A stretch of DNA of 64,000 bases from Lolium rigidum (GCF_022539505.1 NC_061510.1:281602715-281666714), one strand, 5' to 3'; counted from the stretch's first letter, positions 1-12,734 are shown. Made by a program: numbers and translations. The notes: generated by a model not told the origin, from the letters alone.

Positions 1-510
1 GGTGGTGGCCAGGCGGTGGCGGTGGCGGTGGTGGGCAGTACACGGCGGTGCCGACGGTGGCCGCACACGGCGGTGGCGGTGGTGGGCAGGCGAGTGGCGA
101 CAGCGGGCCACTACACGGCGGTGACGGTGGTGGCCAGCGCGGTGGCGGTGGCGGTGGTGGGCGGTACACGGCGGTGCCGACGGTGGCCGCGACACGGCGG
201 TGGCGGTGGTGGGCGCACACGGCGGTGGCCCGTACATGGCGGTGGCGGCGGGGCGAGGCACGTGGAAGCGGCGGCGACACGTGGCACGGGGAAGGGACAC
301 GTGTGGCGGTGGCGGTGGTGGGCAGTACACGGCGGTGGCCCGTACATGGCGGTGACGGTGGTGGCCAGGCGGTGGCGGTGGCGGTGGTGGGCAGCACACG
401 GCGGTGCCGACGGTGGCCGGCACACGGCGGTGGCGGTGGTGGGCAGGCGGTGGCGACGAGTGGCCACTACACGGCGGTGACGGTGGTGGCCGGGCGGTGG
501 CGGTGCGGTG
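1..510. repeat. GC-rich minisatellite in the CACTA left region
   Basis: The block is built of imperfect repeats of ggcggtggcggtggtgggca and tacacggcggtgccgacggt units, with longer composite units recurring near 16, 142 and 365. All frames on both strands look open because of the repeat, giving Arg/Gly/Val-rich translations. These are composition artefacts and not genes. Tandem arrays are common in the non-coding parts of grass CACTA elements. Confidence 0.8.
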
Positions 511-559
511 GCTTTTTTTCATTTGAAATAAGGCGGGAATGAAATTTTTTAAAAAATTG

Positions 560-712
560 GTTTGGACCCGGTTTGTATTACAAACCGGGACTAAAGGCCT
601 TTTGCGCGCGCAGCGAAAACGCAGCTAAAAAGACCTTTAGTCCCGGCTTGTTTTACAAACCGGGTCCAAAGGGGTCTTTGGGCCCGGTTTGTAAAACGCA
701 CCGGGTCCAAAG
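560..712. repeat. CACTA subterminal repeats, left side
   Basis: Three or four copies, in both orientations, of a motif around ccggtttgta / tacaaaccgggactaaagg. The same motif class recurs at the right end (6317-6520). Such arrays are the transposase-accessory-protein binding regions of CACTA elements; that role is family knowledge and is not shown here. Confidence 0.75.
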
Positions 713-779
713 GGGGGGGGCACTATAACTGTCGCCCCTTCGTCTCCGCGGAGATCAATCCCGCGGAGACGAAGGCAAA

Positions 780-1100
780 CGACGCCGCCAGGCTGCCGCC
801 GTGCCGCGCCGCCGCCGTTCGCCTCCTCACCGCGCCGCCGCCGTCCGCCTCCTCTCCGCCGGCCGCCACCGCGCCGCCGTCCGCCTCCTCCACGCCGCGC
901 GCCCGCCTCCGTCTCCTCCACGCCGCGCCCGCGCCCGCCGCGCCGCGCCGCGCCGCCGCCGTCCGCCTCCTCTCCACCGCCCGCCGCGCCGCCGCCGTCC
1001 GCCTCCTCTCCACCGCCGCCGCCGTCCGCCTCCTCCACGCCGCGCCGCCCGCCTCCCCTCCGCCGGCCGCCACCGCGCGCCTCCTCCTCGGCAAAGGTGA
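780..1100. repeat. CCG/GCC-rich low-complexity tract
   Basis: A run of imperfect ccgccgtccgcctcctc units. It is probably the 5' untranslated or first-exon region of the CACTA gene. The Arg/Pro-rich translations on either strand follow from the trinucleotide composition and are not supported as proteins. Confidence 0.6.
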
Positions 1101-1129
1101 GCCCGGCCCCCCGGCCACATCCCCTTTTT

Positions 1130-1450
1130 TTTTTTTTTTTTTCATTTGTTAGATTATAGTGTAGTTAGTTTGTTAGAAAAATTAGTGTAGTTAGTTTGTT
1201 AGTAAAATTTAGTGAAAAAAAATAGTGTAGTTAGTGTGTTAGAAAAATTAGTGTAGTTAGTTTGTTAGTAAAATTTAGTGAAAAAAAATAGTGTAGTTAG
1301 TGTGTTAGAAAAATTAGTGTAGTTAATTAGTTTGTTAGTAAAATTAGTTAGAGAAAAGTTAGAAAATTAGTTAGTTAGTGTTAGTAAAATTAGTTAGAAA
1401 AAAGTTAGTAAAATTAGTTAGGAAAAAGTTAGAAAAGTTAGAAAATAGAT
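1130..1450. repeat. AT-rich tandem repeats (gtgtagttagtttgttag)
   Basis: A unit containing gtgtagttagtttgttag and aaatttagtgaaaaaaaa is repeated several times, with a higher-order period of about 67 bp between 1154 and 1320. It follows a poly-T run at about 1126-1142. It probably lies in an intron or leader of the CACTA gene. Confidence 0.65.
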
Positions 1451-1718
1451 TCATTTGTGTCGGCGCCGCCCCCCTCGCGCGCCGACGACTTAGACCGTGG
1501 CGGTGCCGAGTCCGTAGCGGTGCCGCCGCGACATAGACTTAGGGTCGCGAAATAGAGAAAGAGCGAGCGAGGAGGAGCGCCGAGTCCGTGGCGGTGCCGT
1601 GCATCGCCGGCGCCTCTGCCGACGCCCCAAAACGAGGGTCGTGGAGTTTTTTATTTAGCACAATATCATGTTTTTTATTTATATTAGTATACATATATGA
1701 TTTGTTTTCGTAGCTACG

Positions 1719-4620
1719 ATGCCGCGACAGCGACAGCCCGGCGGGCCGTGGTCCGACTCTCACCGAGGAGATGGAGCAGATGGGGAGGTCCGGGACCGGG
1801 CTCCGCCGGGGTGGCACCGGGAGGTCTTAGCTTCCGGGTCGCGCACCTTGGTGCGGAATCCGGGTCCCGTTGTCGACCCGGATATTCTTTGGTGGAGGTC
1901 TTATGGGCCACGGTCGTTTCGGAGGGAGCCGGCCCCGCCGGAGGAGGTAGCTCAGCCGCATTGAAGCGGAGGACCAGCACGTTCGCCGTTACATGTACGC
2001 GTTAGACAACATGTATAGGACCGGATGGAGCGTTATGCGGGGATCTCATGTTAGCTATGCTCCCGTTGTTGTTCCGTGGCTTTGGGGGCACACCCGGCCG
2101 CGGCTCGGGACCCGGTTGGCGCCCTCTAGGACCCGGTCCGCGCGGTTGAGTGGTTGTAGTAGTGATTGATATGTATTAGGGTTAAATAAACATGAACCCG
2201 ATCTATGTATGCATGTAATCTGCAGATTCGCTTTCAGCACTATATTATCGATCCTTAGTTAAGAACTACACATATGTAACTCCATTTTCAGTTTTACGCA
2301 TTATCCTTAATTTGATCATATGATGGTTCCTATATATAGCTTGCAGGTCGTTGTAGAAAGCATGGAGAGAGATGAAATTCAAGAAAATTTCATGGAGGAA
2401 CTCATAGCAAACGGTACTCGGATGATCGCGACTGACGACGTTATTCCAGATGATGGCGGTGACGATGTCACCGCAACTTATTTGAATGCCTCCGGTGAGG
2501 GAGCGGAGGATATTGAGGAAGAAGATCCTAGTGGCGCCGGTGAGGAACAAGATCATCATAATGGCTCCCGAACTGTAGTTATCACCGAGGTATATAAATT
2601 AATTAAGCCGCTGTTGATCGACTAGATGCATTAACTAATGAAATTGTACCGACTATGAACTATTTCTTTTTAGCCCTCCGGATCGAGCACTTCTTCTGTA
2701 AAGTCGAGGAAGCGAGGCCCGGCCAAAAAGTTGGATGACGGTGTTAGGCACGACATCACCCACATCGAGAATGATGGTAAACCGATTGCTCCAGAGAAAG
2801 GTGCAAAGGCATTTATAGCTCAATGCGGAGTGCTTGTTAGGGACCACGTCCCGATCACCGTTCGAGAATGGCACAAGCCGAAGGGACTTGTGCTGTCTGC
2901 AGAGGAAGAAGCTCAAGGTCTTTATATCGATGATGTAGCCAAAAACAGCATTATGAACAAGCTCATGGCACATTTCAACATAGTACCCGAAGAGGGGGGT
3001 GACGCTGAGAAGGCCAAGATGGAGCAGGCCCTCCGCGAGTTTGGCAAGAAGAAGATGGCCGAACTATTCAAGAGCCACAAGAAAAGATTGCGCCGCCTTA
3101 TCAAGTTAAAGAAGACTCGGACGGTGAGAAGGTAAAAAGTCACCGGGACGAATTCGTGAAGTACAGACACGGAGTCGGAAGAATTTTTGAGAAGGTCGGA
3201 AATAAATAAGGCAAATGCTGCGTTGAAGCTATATCACCAAATTCCGGGTCCAGGTGGATACGGGGCTAACCGTCCTAAGTGGGAGGCAGCTGAGGCGGAA
3301 CCGACCGAGTAAAGGGATCAGATTAGGGACACACGGTTGGATCGAACGGTGCAAGGAGTGGTTCTACGGGATTGGGGGAACGTTGGATCCGGAAACGGGG
3401 AAGTGCATCTATAAGAAAGCTCATCTGAAGGTTCCCATTGATGCCCTGGAAAAGGCACATAGGGACGTGGAGGCGGGGTTGTTCCAGCCCGAAAGAGAGA
3501 ACGATGAGCTGACACGCGCCCTTGGGAACAAAGAACACGGCGGACGAACACGAGGCACGGCAGGCTCCGTTCCGTGGAAGTATGGCTTTCCTGCGGAAAG
3601 GAAGAGATTTCCTGATAAAAGCCATGAGAGGAGGAAGGCAAGGGAAACAGACCGCCTGGCTAACTTAGAGGAGGGTATGAGCACCATGCAAGCCCAATTA
3701 ACCATGGTAACCCAAGTACTTACATCTCGGATGGCTCGGGGCAGGCTGTAGATCCCGCTGCTGCTCAATGCCATCGCCCCGCTGCAATCTCAACCACACC
3801 GGAAAAGCGGCGTGGCTTCCTCTCAGCCAGGTGGATAATGATGACCAGGTGGTCGAGCCTCCTCGCTACCCCCGTGGATGATCTCACTCGAGAGCCGTCC
3901 TTGTGAGCTGCATGTTAAAGTTTTCAACCTATCCTTCAAGGCGGCGGTCGGCATCCTCTTACCTACAAGGTCTTACCATTGCCGTCCGGTCCAAGACGAC
4001 TTTCTTGTTGTGATGGTGGATGAAGTGTTGAGAGAGTATGAGGGGTTGGTGCTTGAGCACCCTGCAGGTGAAGATGGGGAAATCAAAGAACTGGGAGAAG
4101 CCCGTAGAACCACCGTGCAATGGCGGAAGGAGAACATTGTGTTTCCAGGTGAGAAGCCAACAAGCGAGGCCACCTCCGCCTCCTCCGCCACCTCGGTCTC
4201 CTCCGCGTGATGATTCTCCTGCTGCGCGATGATGATTCCCCTATCCATGACCAGTCTCCTCCGCGTGAAAATACTCCGCCGCCTCCTCCTCCTCGTCAAG
4301 AGACTCCGCCGCTTCCACCTAAGCAAAAGAGGAAGCGGTCCGCGGCACCTCCTACAGCTCCGAAGAGATCATCAACTCCAATGAGGGAACAGACTCCAGA
4401 GTTGTTGCCACATGAGCAGACTGAAGAGCAAAAGGCGTTTCTTGCAACTGCGCCGAAGAAGATGTTTATTCCACCGCAGACAGTGAAGCACTTTGCCGAG
4501 ACGAGAATGAAGAGACCTGAGCTGAGAGCTGATTATGACCGCTCTCTTGGACAGTCCTCTAAAGCGATGAAAGAAGCAAAAAAATCGCCCAGCTTGGACA
4601 GCAGGACATTCAGGCCGCAC
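1719..4620 (+). pseudogene. CACTA-encoded plant transposase-family protein (Ptta/En/Spm type), N-terminal part, degenerate
   Basis: Exons recognised: a first exon from the ATG at 1719; an exon ending at the GAG|GTATAT donor (2589/2590); and an exon starting after ttttag at 2674 that runs to 3135 (LDDGVRHDITHIENDGKP region, then EWHKPKGLVLSAEEE). Further in-family segments follow in shifted frames: 3254-3751 (WFYGIGGTLDPETGKC and GSVPWKYGFP, then a coiled-coil-like tail), 3878-4160 and a Pro/Ser/Arg-rich linker 4160-4400. Grass CACTA elements encode this kind of protein, thought to bind the subterminal repeats. Frames break near 3133, 3210, 4170 and 4620, so the gene is dead or mis-sequenced. 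The stop at 3133-3135 is followed by more homologous sequence in another frame. Exon limits past 3135 are approximate. Confidence 0.7.
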
Positions 4621-6094
4621 CCCACTTCATCGTGGAGCCATATCATGATCCAGAGACGGCATCGATGATCGAACGGGCGGCTAGAGCTCAGGGAGCATCA
4701 GTTGAGTACGAAGATTACTATCCGACGGCTCAAATGGTAAACAAGTATAGATACGGATCTGATCTCGTCAAACACTGGCGAGCTCGCGCGTCTAGGGACT
4801 CCGATGCGAAGGTTGCATGACTGGTACCTGAAAGCCTGTCGAAGAGGTGATCGCTACCTCACGTTGTATCTTAGAGATGAGCATTACTTCCGGGGGGAAG
4901 ACGAGATAAACATTGACGTAGAAGAACTGTTTCAGTTATTCAATCAAGACGCCCTCGACAAAGTCTGTCATCGGTTGCTACTGCTCGTAAGTGATTTATT
5001 TGTGTAATTAAGTTTGTAGCTCATTCATTTGCACTAACAATTATCCTCATTATATTCTTTGTGTACGCTATACATTTAATTATGCGAGAATGAAGAAGCT
5101 GGAATACAAAAGAGGCAAGCTCCTACCGCTGGGGTTCATAGACCCAAACACGAGTTCATGAAGTTACGGTTCGAGACTTCGCCAAGGACACGAGAGGACA
5201 ACATCGTAATGTTTTTAGAGAAGCAAGCGAGACAAAGAGGATATATTCTTTCCCTACAACTTCAAGTGAGTGTTATATATAACATACATTATGCTTGTGC
5301 ACCTTCCACTTTATTCTCGTAATCATTGAGCTATGCTTGTGCGGTTTCCATTTTATTCTCCTAATCATTGATCTTCACCTTGGAGTCGTAAACGTCATGG
5401 ACTCGAAACGTAAAGAATATGCGGAATGGGCGGACATGGCTGCCATCCTCCGAGAGGTAGTTTCAATCAATTTCGTATTGGCATCTTCATCTGCTCTAAT
5501 TCGAAGATATCATCAACTAATCAATTACTCATTTACTCATTATTTTTTGCCGGGCAGGGCTTGGAAACGGTTCATCAATACTGTTCCGGGTGAATGGAAA
5601 CCGGAGCTTACATTTAGAGATTACCCTGTAAGTAGTACTATATATATAGCTATGTCCGTGAAACTTTATATATGATATTTACTTTCAATACGATGCTTGA
5701 TTATTAGTTTGATCGAACTATTTTTTCGTAAAGTGTATGAGGCAGGAAAAAGGGAATAACTTATGTGGATACTACGTCCGCACCTTCATGCGTGACATGT
5801 CCTGTCCCAAGGGTGGGGATGCCCAAATACACCACACTCGTGTACGATAACAAATTTTCACAATTAATCTTAATTAGTACCATCTATTGTATTGAGTTCC
5901 ATTCATATATTGATCTCCTTTTTTAAATATAGATGACACGCCTGCGGGACACTCTCATAACAGCGGATCAAATAAAAGCAATTCAAGAGGAAATCGCGGG
6001 ATTCTTTATTACCGAGGTCCTTACCCCGAGTGGAGAGCACTATCGGAAGATCGTGACGTCGGACGATATTCGTTCAGGAAAAGTTGTATTGTAA
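4621..6094 (+). pseudogene. Ulp1/C48-like cysteine-protease domain at the C-terminus of the CACTA protein
   Basis: The downstream exons encode a domain resembling the Ulp1 (C48) peptidases often fused to grass CACTA proteins. Exon 4804-4988 carries FQLFNQDALDK. The next carries LGFIDPNT and RDFAKDTRGQH. Exon 5295-5456 has FHFILLIIDLHLG followed by VMDSKRKEY (candidate catalytic His and Asp). Exon about 5735-5846 carries RQEKGNNLCGYYV (candidate oxyanion Gln and catalytic Cys). The last exon runs from the ATG at 5933 to the TAA at 6092-6094. Splice-like tatatag/gta sites separate them. Frames do not join cleanly (for example around 5150), so this copy is probably non-functional. The FHFIL stretch is duplicated in tandem. 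Function in transposition is unknown; a SUMO-type protease role is inferred from the family only. Confidence 0.65.
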
Positions 6095-6316
6095 ATATGC
6101 ATGCATTACGTGTACTTGTGTTGACTATGTCGTGTACTGTTGACGATGTCTATATATATTCATGACGATTTTTTGTGGTTTCTTGAATGATATATATATG
6201 CATTGCTGAAACTCTGCCGCGGCAGAAACGCCTGCTTTCTGCGCGGCGAGCAGCGCTGGTACAGCCCTAAATCTGTGCCGCGGCGAGAGAAATAGCAATT
6301 CTCTGCCGCGGCGAGA

Positions 6317-6528
6317 AACTATAGGCCCGGTTCGTACCACGAACCGGGACCAAAGCCCTTCCGGCGCGAGCTCCTCGGTCGCACCACGTGTTGAGGCCTT
6401 TAGGCCCGGTTTATCTTTGAACCGGGACTAAAGGGTACCCCCTTTAGTCCCGCCTTGTTGGTCCCGGTTCAAGAACCGGGTCTAAAGGCCCAAATGGACC
6501 GGGCCTATTGCCCCGTTTTCCACTAGTG
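6317..6528. repeat. CACTA right subterminal repeats and terminal inverted repeat
   Basis: Several copies of aggcccggttcgta / gaaccgggactaaagg in both orientations lead into ttttccactagtg ending at 6528. The octamer cactagtg at 6521-6528 is itself palindromic. This fixes the right boundary of the CACTA element to the base. Confidence 0.85.
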
Positions 6529-7168
6529 TTAGGACAAGGTGCGGGCACTATTGGTATAATATGCATGAGGCTTGCAACTTATAGGATATCTTATACATAA
6601 CACATATGCTTTATTACTACCGTTGACAAAATTGTTTCTTGTTTTCAAAATAAAAGCTCTAGCACAAATATAGCAATCCATGCTTCCCTCTTCGAAGGGC
6701 CATTCTTTTACTTTTATGTTGAGTCAGTTTACCCACTTCTTTCCATCTTAGAAGCAAACACTTGTGTTAACTGTACATTAAGTCTTACATACTTGCATAT
6801 TTGCATTCATCATATTACTTTGTATTGACAACTATCCATGAGATATACATGTTACAAGTTGAAAGCAACCGCTGAAACTTAAATCTTCCTTTGTGTTGCT
6901 TCAATGCCTTTACTTTGAATCTATTGCTTTATGAGTTAACTCTTATGCAAGACTTATTGATGCTTGTCTTGAAAGTACTATTCATGAAAAGACTTTGTTA
7001 TATGGTTCAATTGTTTATTCATTGTCTTTACCATTGCTTTGAATCACTTCATTTACCTCATATGCTTTACAATAGTATGATCAAGATTATGATAGCATGT
7101 CACTTAAGAAATTATCTTTGTTATCGTTTACCTACTCGAGGAGGAGTAGGAACTAAGCTTGGGGATGC
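6529..7168 (+). other. 3' untranslated internal region of element B
   Basis: AT-rich and non-coding. It is homologous in inverse orientation to 10145-10790 of element A and directly to 55380-55908 of element D. It ends in the tract ctaagcttggggatgc that abuts the LTR and should serve as the plus-strand primer. Confidence 0.75.
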
Positions 7169-8554
7169 TGATACGTCTCCAACGTATCTATAATTTCTTA
7201 TGTTCCATGCTACTTTTATGATGATACACACATGTTTTATACACACTTTATATCATTATTATGCATTTTACGGAACTAAACTATTGACAAGATGCCGAAG
7301 TGCCAGTTCCTATTTTCTGCTATCTTTGGTTTCAGAAATCCTAGTAAGGAAATATACTCGGAATTGGACGAAATCAAGACCCACGATCTTATAATTCCAC
7401 GAAGCTTCCAGAACACCGGAGAGGGACCAGAGGGGAGCCCTGGGGTCCCCACACATGGTGGCGGCGCGGCCAGAGGGGGGGCGCGCCCCCCTGGTGTGTG
7501 GACCCCCCAGAACCCTTCCGACTCCGCCTCTTCGCCTATATAAGTCGTCGTGACCTAAATCTTCGACACCGATTGACGAAACTCCAGAAAACCTTCCAGA
7601 GCCGCCGCCAACGCGAAGCCAAGATTCGGGGCACAGAAGTCTCTGTTCCGGCACGCCGCCGGGACGGGGAATTGCCCCCGGAAGCCATCTCCACCGCCAT
7701 CTTCACCGCCATCGCTGTCTCCATGATGAGGAGGGAGTAGTTCTCCCCCGAGGCTGAGGGCTCTACCGTAGCTATGTGGTTCATCTCTCTCTTTGTGATC
7801 TAGTTGAATATCATCTATGTGCTACTCTAGTGATGTTATTAAAGTAGTCTATTCCTCCTCCATGATGTAATGTTGACAGTGTGTGCATCATGTGGTACAT
7901 GGTATAAGCTATGATTGTGATCTCTTGTAGATTATGAAGTTAACTATTACTATGATAGTATTGATGTGATCTATTCCCCCTTTCATAGCATGTCGGTGAC
8001 GGTGTGCATGCTATGTTATTACTCGGTATAATTGCGTTGGCTATCATGCACTCTAAGGTTACTTAAATATGAACTCCGGATGTTGTGGAGCTTGTTAACT
8101 CCGGCATTGAGTTGCTCTTGTAGCCCTACACAATGAATGGTGTTTGTCATCCAACAAGAGAGTGTAGAGTAGTTTCAGTTATGTGATCAATGTTGAGAGT
8201 GTCCACTAGTGAAAGTATGATCCCTAGGCCTTGTTTCCAAACATCGAATCTCCGTTTATTCACTGTTCTGTTGCATTTTTAGTTGCTGCCATATTTTATT
8301 CAGATTGCTATTACTACTCATATACATCCATATTACTTGTATTTCACTATCTCTTCGCCGAACTAGTGCACCTATACATCTGACAAGTGTATTAGGTGTG
8401 TTGTGGACACAAGAGACTTCTTGTATCGTGATTGCAGGGTTGCTTGAGAGGGATATCTTTGACCTCTTCCTCCCTGAGTTCGATAAAACCTTGGGTGATT
8501 CACTTAAGGGAAAACTTGCTGCTGTTCTACAAACCTCTGCTCTTGGAGGCCCAA
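7169..8554 (+). repeat. 3' LTR of element B, first part
   Basis: Begins TGATACGTCTCCAACG and breaks at 8554 where element A inserted. The last five bases, cccaa, are duplicated at 16688-16692. The short continuous frame at 8305-8604 crosses the LTR/A boundary and is not a gene. Confidence 0.85.
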
Positions 8555-10144
8555 TGATACGCGTACAGCACGCGTCCGTTGGGAACCCCAAGAGGAAGGT
8601 GTGATGCGTACAGCGGCAAGTTTTCCCTCAGTAAGAAACCAAGGTTTATCGAACCAGTAGGAGCCAAGAAGCACGTTGAAGGTTGATGGCGGCGAGATGT
8701 AGTGCGGCGCAACACCAGGGATTCCGGCGCCAACGTGGAACCTGCACAACACAACCAAAGTACTTTGCCCCAACGAAACGGTGAGGTTGTCAATCTCACC
8801 GGCTTGCTGTAACAAAGGATTAGATGTATAGTGTGGATGATGATTGTTTGCAGAAAACAGTAGAACAAGTATTGCAATAGATTGTATTCAATGTAAAAGA
8901 ATGGACCGGGGTCCACGGTTCACTAGAGGTGTCTCTCCCATAAGATAAATAGCATGTTGGGTGAACAAATTACGGTTGGGCAATTGACAAATAGAGAGGG
9001 CATGACCATGCACATACATGATATGATGAGTATTGTGAGATTTAATTGGGCATTACGACAAAGTACATAGACCGCTATCCAGCATGCATCTATGCCTAAA
9101 AAGTCCACCTTCGGGTTATCATCCGAACCCCTTCCGGTATTAAGTTGCAAACAACAGACAATTGCATTAAGTATGGTGCGTAATGTAATCAATAACTACA
9201 TCCTCAGACATAGCATCAATGTTTTATCCCTAGTGGCAATAGCACATCCATAACCTTAGAGGTTTCTGTCACTCCCCCAGATTCACGGAGGCATGAACCC
9301 ACTATCGAGCATAAATACTCCCTCTTGGAGTTAAGAGTAAAAACTTGGCCAGAGCCTCTACTAATAACAGAGAGCATGCAAGATCATAAACAACACATAG
9401 ATATAAATTGATAATCAACATAACATAGTATTCTCTATCCATCGGATCCCAACAAACACAACATATAGCATTACAGATAGATGATCTTGATCATGTTAGG
9501 CAGCTCACAAGATCCGACAATGAAGCACATAAGGAGAAGACAACCATCTAGCTACTGCTATGGACCCATAGTCCGAGGGTGAACTACTCACTCATCACTC
9601 CGGAGGTGACCATGGCGGTGTAGAGTCCTCCGGGAGATGAATCCCCTCTCCGGCAGGGTGCCGGAGGCGATCTCCTGAATCCCCCGAGATGGGATTGGCG
9701 GCGGCGGCATCTCTGGAAGGTTTTCCGTATCGTGGCTCTCGGTACTGGGGGTTTCGCGACGAAGACTATTTGTAGGCGGAAGGGCAGGTCAGGGGGCCAC
9801 ACGAGGGGCCCAGATGACAGGCCGGCGCGGCCAGGGCTTGGGCCGCGCCGCCATGTTTTCTGGCCACCTCGTGGCCCCACTTCGTCTCCTCTTCGGTCTT
9901 CTGGAAGCTTCGTGGTAAAATAGGCCCCTGGGCTTTGATTTCGTCCAATTCCGAGAATATTTCCTTACTAGGATTTCTGAAACCAAAAACAGCAGAAAAC
10001 AGCAACTGGCTCTTCGGCATCTCGTTAATAGGTTAGTGCCGGAAAAATGCATAAATATGACATAAAGTATGCATAAAACATGTAGATATCATCAATAATG
10101 TGGCATGGAACATAAGAAATTATCAATACGTCGGAGACGTATCA
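8555..10144 (-). repeat. 3' LTR of element A
   Basis: On the minus strand it starts TGATACGTCTCCG at 10144 and ends ...gtatca at 8555. It is closely similar to 15095-16687; the main differences are a set of one-base indels near 8780-8930. Confidence 0.9.
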
Positions 10145-12734
10145 GCATCCCTAAGCTTAGTTTACGCTCGTCCCGAGCAGGTAAACGATAACAAAGATAA
10201 TTTCTGGAGTGACATGCCATCATAACCTTGATCATACTATTGTAAGCATATGTAATGAATGCAGCGATCAAAACAATGTAAATGACATGAGTAAACAAAT
10301 GAATCATATAGCAAAGACTTTTCATGAATAGTACTTCAAGACAAGCATCAATAAGTCTTGCATAAGAGTTAACTCATAAAGCAATAATTCATAGTAAAGG
10401 TATTGAAGCAACACAAAGGAAGATTAAGTTTCAGCGGTTGCTTTCAACTTATAACATGTATATCTCATGGATAGTTGTCAATGTAAAGTAATATAACAAG
10501 TGCAATATGCAAGTATGTAGGAATCAATGCACAATTCACACAAGTGTTTGCTTCTTGAGGTGGAGAGAGATAGGTGAACTGACTCAACATAAAAGTAAAA
10601 GAAAGGTCCTTCAAAGAGGAAAGCATCGATTGCTATATTTGTGCTAGAGCTTTGATTTTGAAAACAAGAAACAATTTTGTCAACGGTAGTAATAAAGCAT
10701 ATGTGTTATGTAAATTATATCTTACAAGTTGCAAGCCTCATGCATAGTATACTAATAGTGCCCGCACCTTGTCCTAATTAGCTCGGATTACCTGGATTAT
10801 CATCGCAATGCACATGTTTTAACCAAGTGTCACAAAGGGGTACCTCTATGCCGCTTGTACAAAGGTCTAAGGAGAAAGCTCGCATCGGATTTCTCGCTAT
10901 TGATTATTCTCAACTTAGACATCCATACCGGGACAACATAGACAACAGATAATGGACTCCTCTTTTATGCATAAGCATGTAGCAACAATTAATTTTCTCA
11001 TATGAGATTGAGGATATTTGTCCAAAACTGAAACTTCCACCATGGATCATGGCTTTAGTTAGCGGCCCAATGTTCTTCTCTAACATTATGCAATGCTCTA
11101 ACCATTTTAGTGGTAAATCTCCCTTACTTCGAGACAAGACGAACATGCATAGCAACTCACATGATATTCAACAAAGAGTAGTTGATGGCGTCCCCAGGAA
11201 CATGGTTATCGCACAACAAGCAACTTAATAAGAGATAAAGTGCATAAGTACATATTCAATACCACAATAGTTTTTAGGCTATTTGTCCCATGAGCTATAT
11301 ATTGCAAAGGTAGAGGATAGAAATTTTAAAGGTAGCACTCAAGCAATTTACTTTGGAATGGCGGAGAAATACCATGTAGTAGGTAGGTATGGTGGACACA
11401 AATGGCATAGTGGTTGGCTCAAGGATTTGGATGCATGAGAAGTATTCCCTCTCGATACAAGGCTTAGGCTAGCAAGGTTATTTGAAACAAACCAAGGATG
11501 AACCGGTGCAGCAAAACTCACATAAAAGACATATTGTAAACATTATAAGACTCTACACCGTCTTCCTTGTTGTTCAAACTCAATACTAGAAATTATCTAG
11601 ACCTTAGAGAGACCAATTATGCAAACCAAATTTTAGCAAGCTCTATGTATTTCTTCATTAATAGGTGCAAAGTATATGATGCAAGAGCTTAAACATGAGC
11701 ACAACAATTTCCAAGTATCACATTATCCAAGACATTATAGCAATTACTACATGTATCATTTTCCAATTCCAACCATATAACAATTTAACGAAGAAGAAAC
11801 TTCGCCATGAATACTATGAGTAAAGCCTAAGGACATATTTGTCCATATGCAACAGCGGAGCGTGTCTCTCTCCCACACAATGAATGCTAGGATCCATTTT
11901 ATTCAAACAAAACAAAAAACAAAAACAAACAGACGCTCCAAGCAAAGTACAAAAGATGTGATGGAATAAAAATATAGTTTCACTAGAGGAACCTGATAAT
12001 GTTGTCGATGAAGAAGGGGATGCCTTGGGCATCCCCAAGCTTAGACGCTTGAGTCTTCTTGATATATGCAGGGGTGAACCACCGGGGCATCCCCAAGCTT
12101 AGAGCTTTCACTCTCCTTGATCATGTTGTATCATCTCCCTCTCTTGATCCTTGAAAACTTCCTCCACACCAAACTCAAAATAACTCATTAGAGGGTTAGT
12201 GCACAATCAAAATTTACATGTTCAGAGGTGACATAATCATTCTTAACACTTCTGGACATTGCACAAAGCTACTGAAAGTCAATGGAATCGAAAAATCCAT
12301 CAAGCATAGCAAAACAGGCAATGCGAAATAAAAGGCAGAATCTGTCAAAACAGAACAGTTCGTAAAGATGAATTTTATTGAGGCACCAGACTTGCTCAAA
12401 TGAAAATGCTCAAATTGAATGAAAGTTGCGTACGTATCTGAGGATCACTCATGTAAATTGGCATAATTTTCTGAGTTACCTATAGAGAATTAGGCCCATA
12501 TGCGTGACAGCAAAGAAATCTGTTTCTGCGCAGTAATCCAAATCTAGTATGAACCTTACTATCAACGACTTTACTTGGCACAACAATGCACAAAAATAAG
12601 ATAAGGAGAGGTTGCTACAGTAGTAACAACTTCCAAGACTCAAATATAAAATAAAGGTACTGTAGTAAAAACATTGGTTGTCTCCCATAAGCGCTTTTCT
12701 TTAACGCCTTTCAGCTAGGCGCAGAAAGTGTGTA
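10145..12734 (-). other. Non-coding 3' internal region of element A
   Basis: This 2.6-kb stretch between the protease stop and the 3' LTR holds no convincing reading frame. It is homologous to the matching non-coding part of element D (23853-24620 plus 54197-55908). A plus-strand primer-like tract (minus strand aagcttagggatgc) abuts the LTR at 10145-10158. Two further copies of ctaagcttggggatgcc lie internally near 12028-12045 and 12088-12104. Confidence 0.7.

Larger units (their letters stand above)
1..6528 (+). mobile_element. CACTA (En/Spm-type) DNA transposon, right part; left end outside window
   Basis: The right terminus reads ttttccactagtg and ends at 6528, so the terminal inverted repeat on the other strand begins CACTAGTGGAAAA, the CACTA-superfamily signature. 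Subterminal repeats of the ccggtttgta/caaaccggg type lie at 560-712 and 6317-6520. Between them is a degenerate plus-strand gene of the type carried by grass CACTA elements. No TNPD-like transposase is seen in the visible part, so this copy looks non-autonomous or its transposase lies left of the window. It sits in the 3' internal region of gypsy element B: the sequence just after it (ttaggacaaggtgcgggc) is continuous on the other strand of related element A near 10760-10785, where no CACTA is present. The likely 3-bp TSD is tta at 6529-6531. Confidence 0.85.

Noticed and set aside
16..542. Long overlapping frames of 118-164 codons on both strands
   Set aside because: Generated by the GGCGGT minisatellite; all frames are open and translations are repetitive.
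637..1145. Arg/Ala/Pro-rich frames on both strands
   Set aside because: CCG-repeat composition; several frames open at once and no domain.
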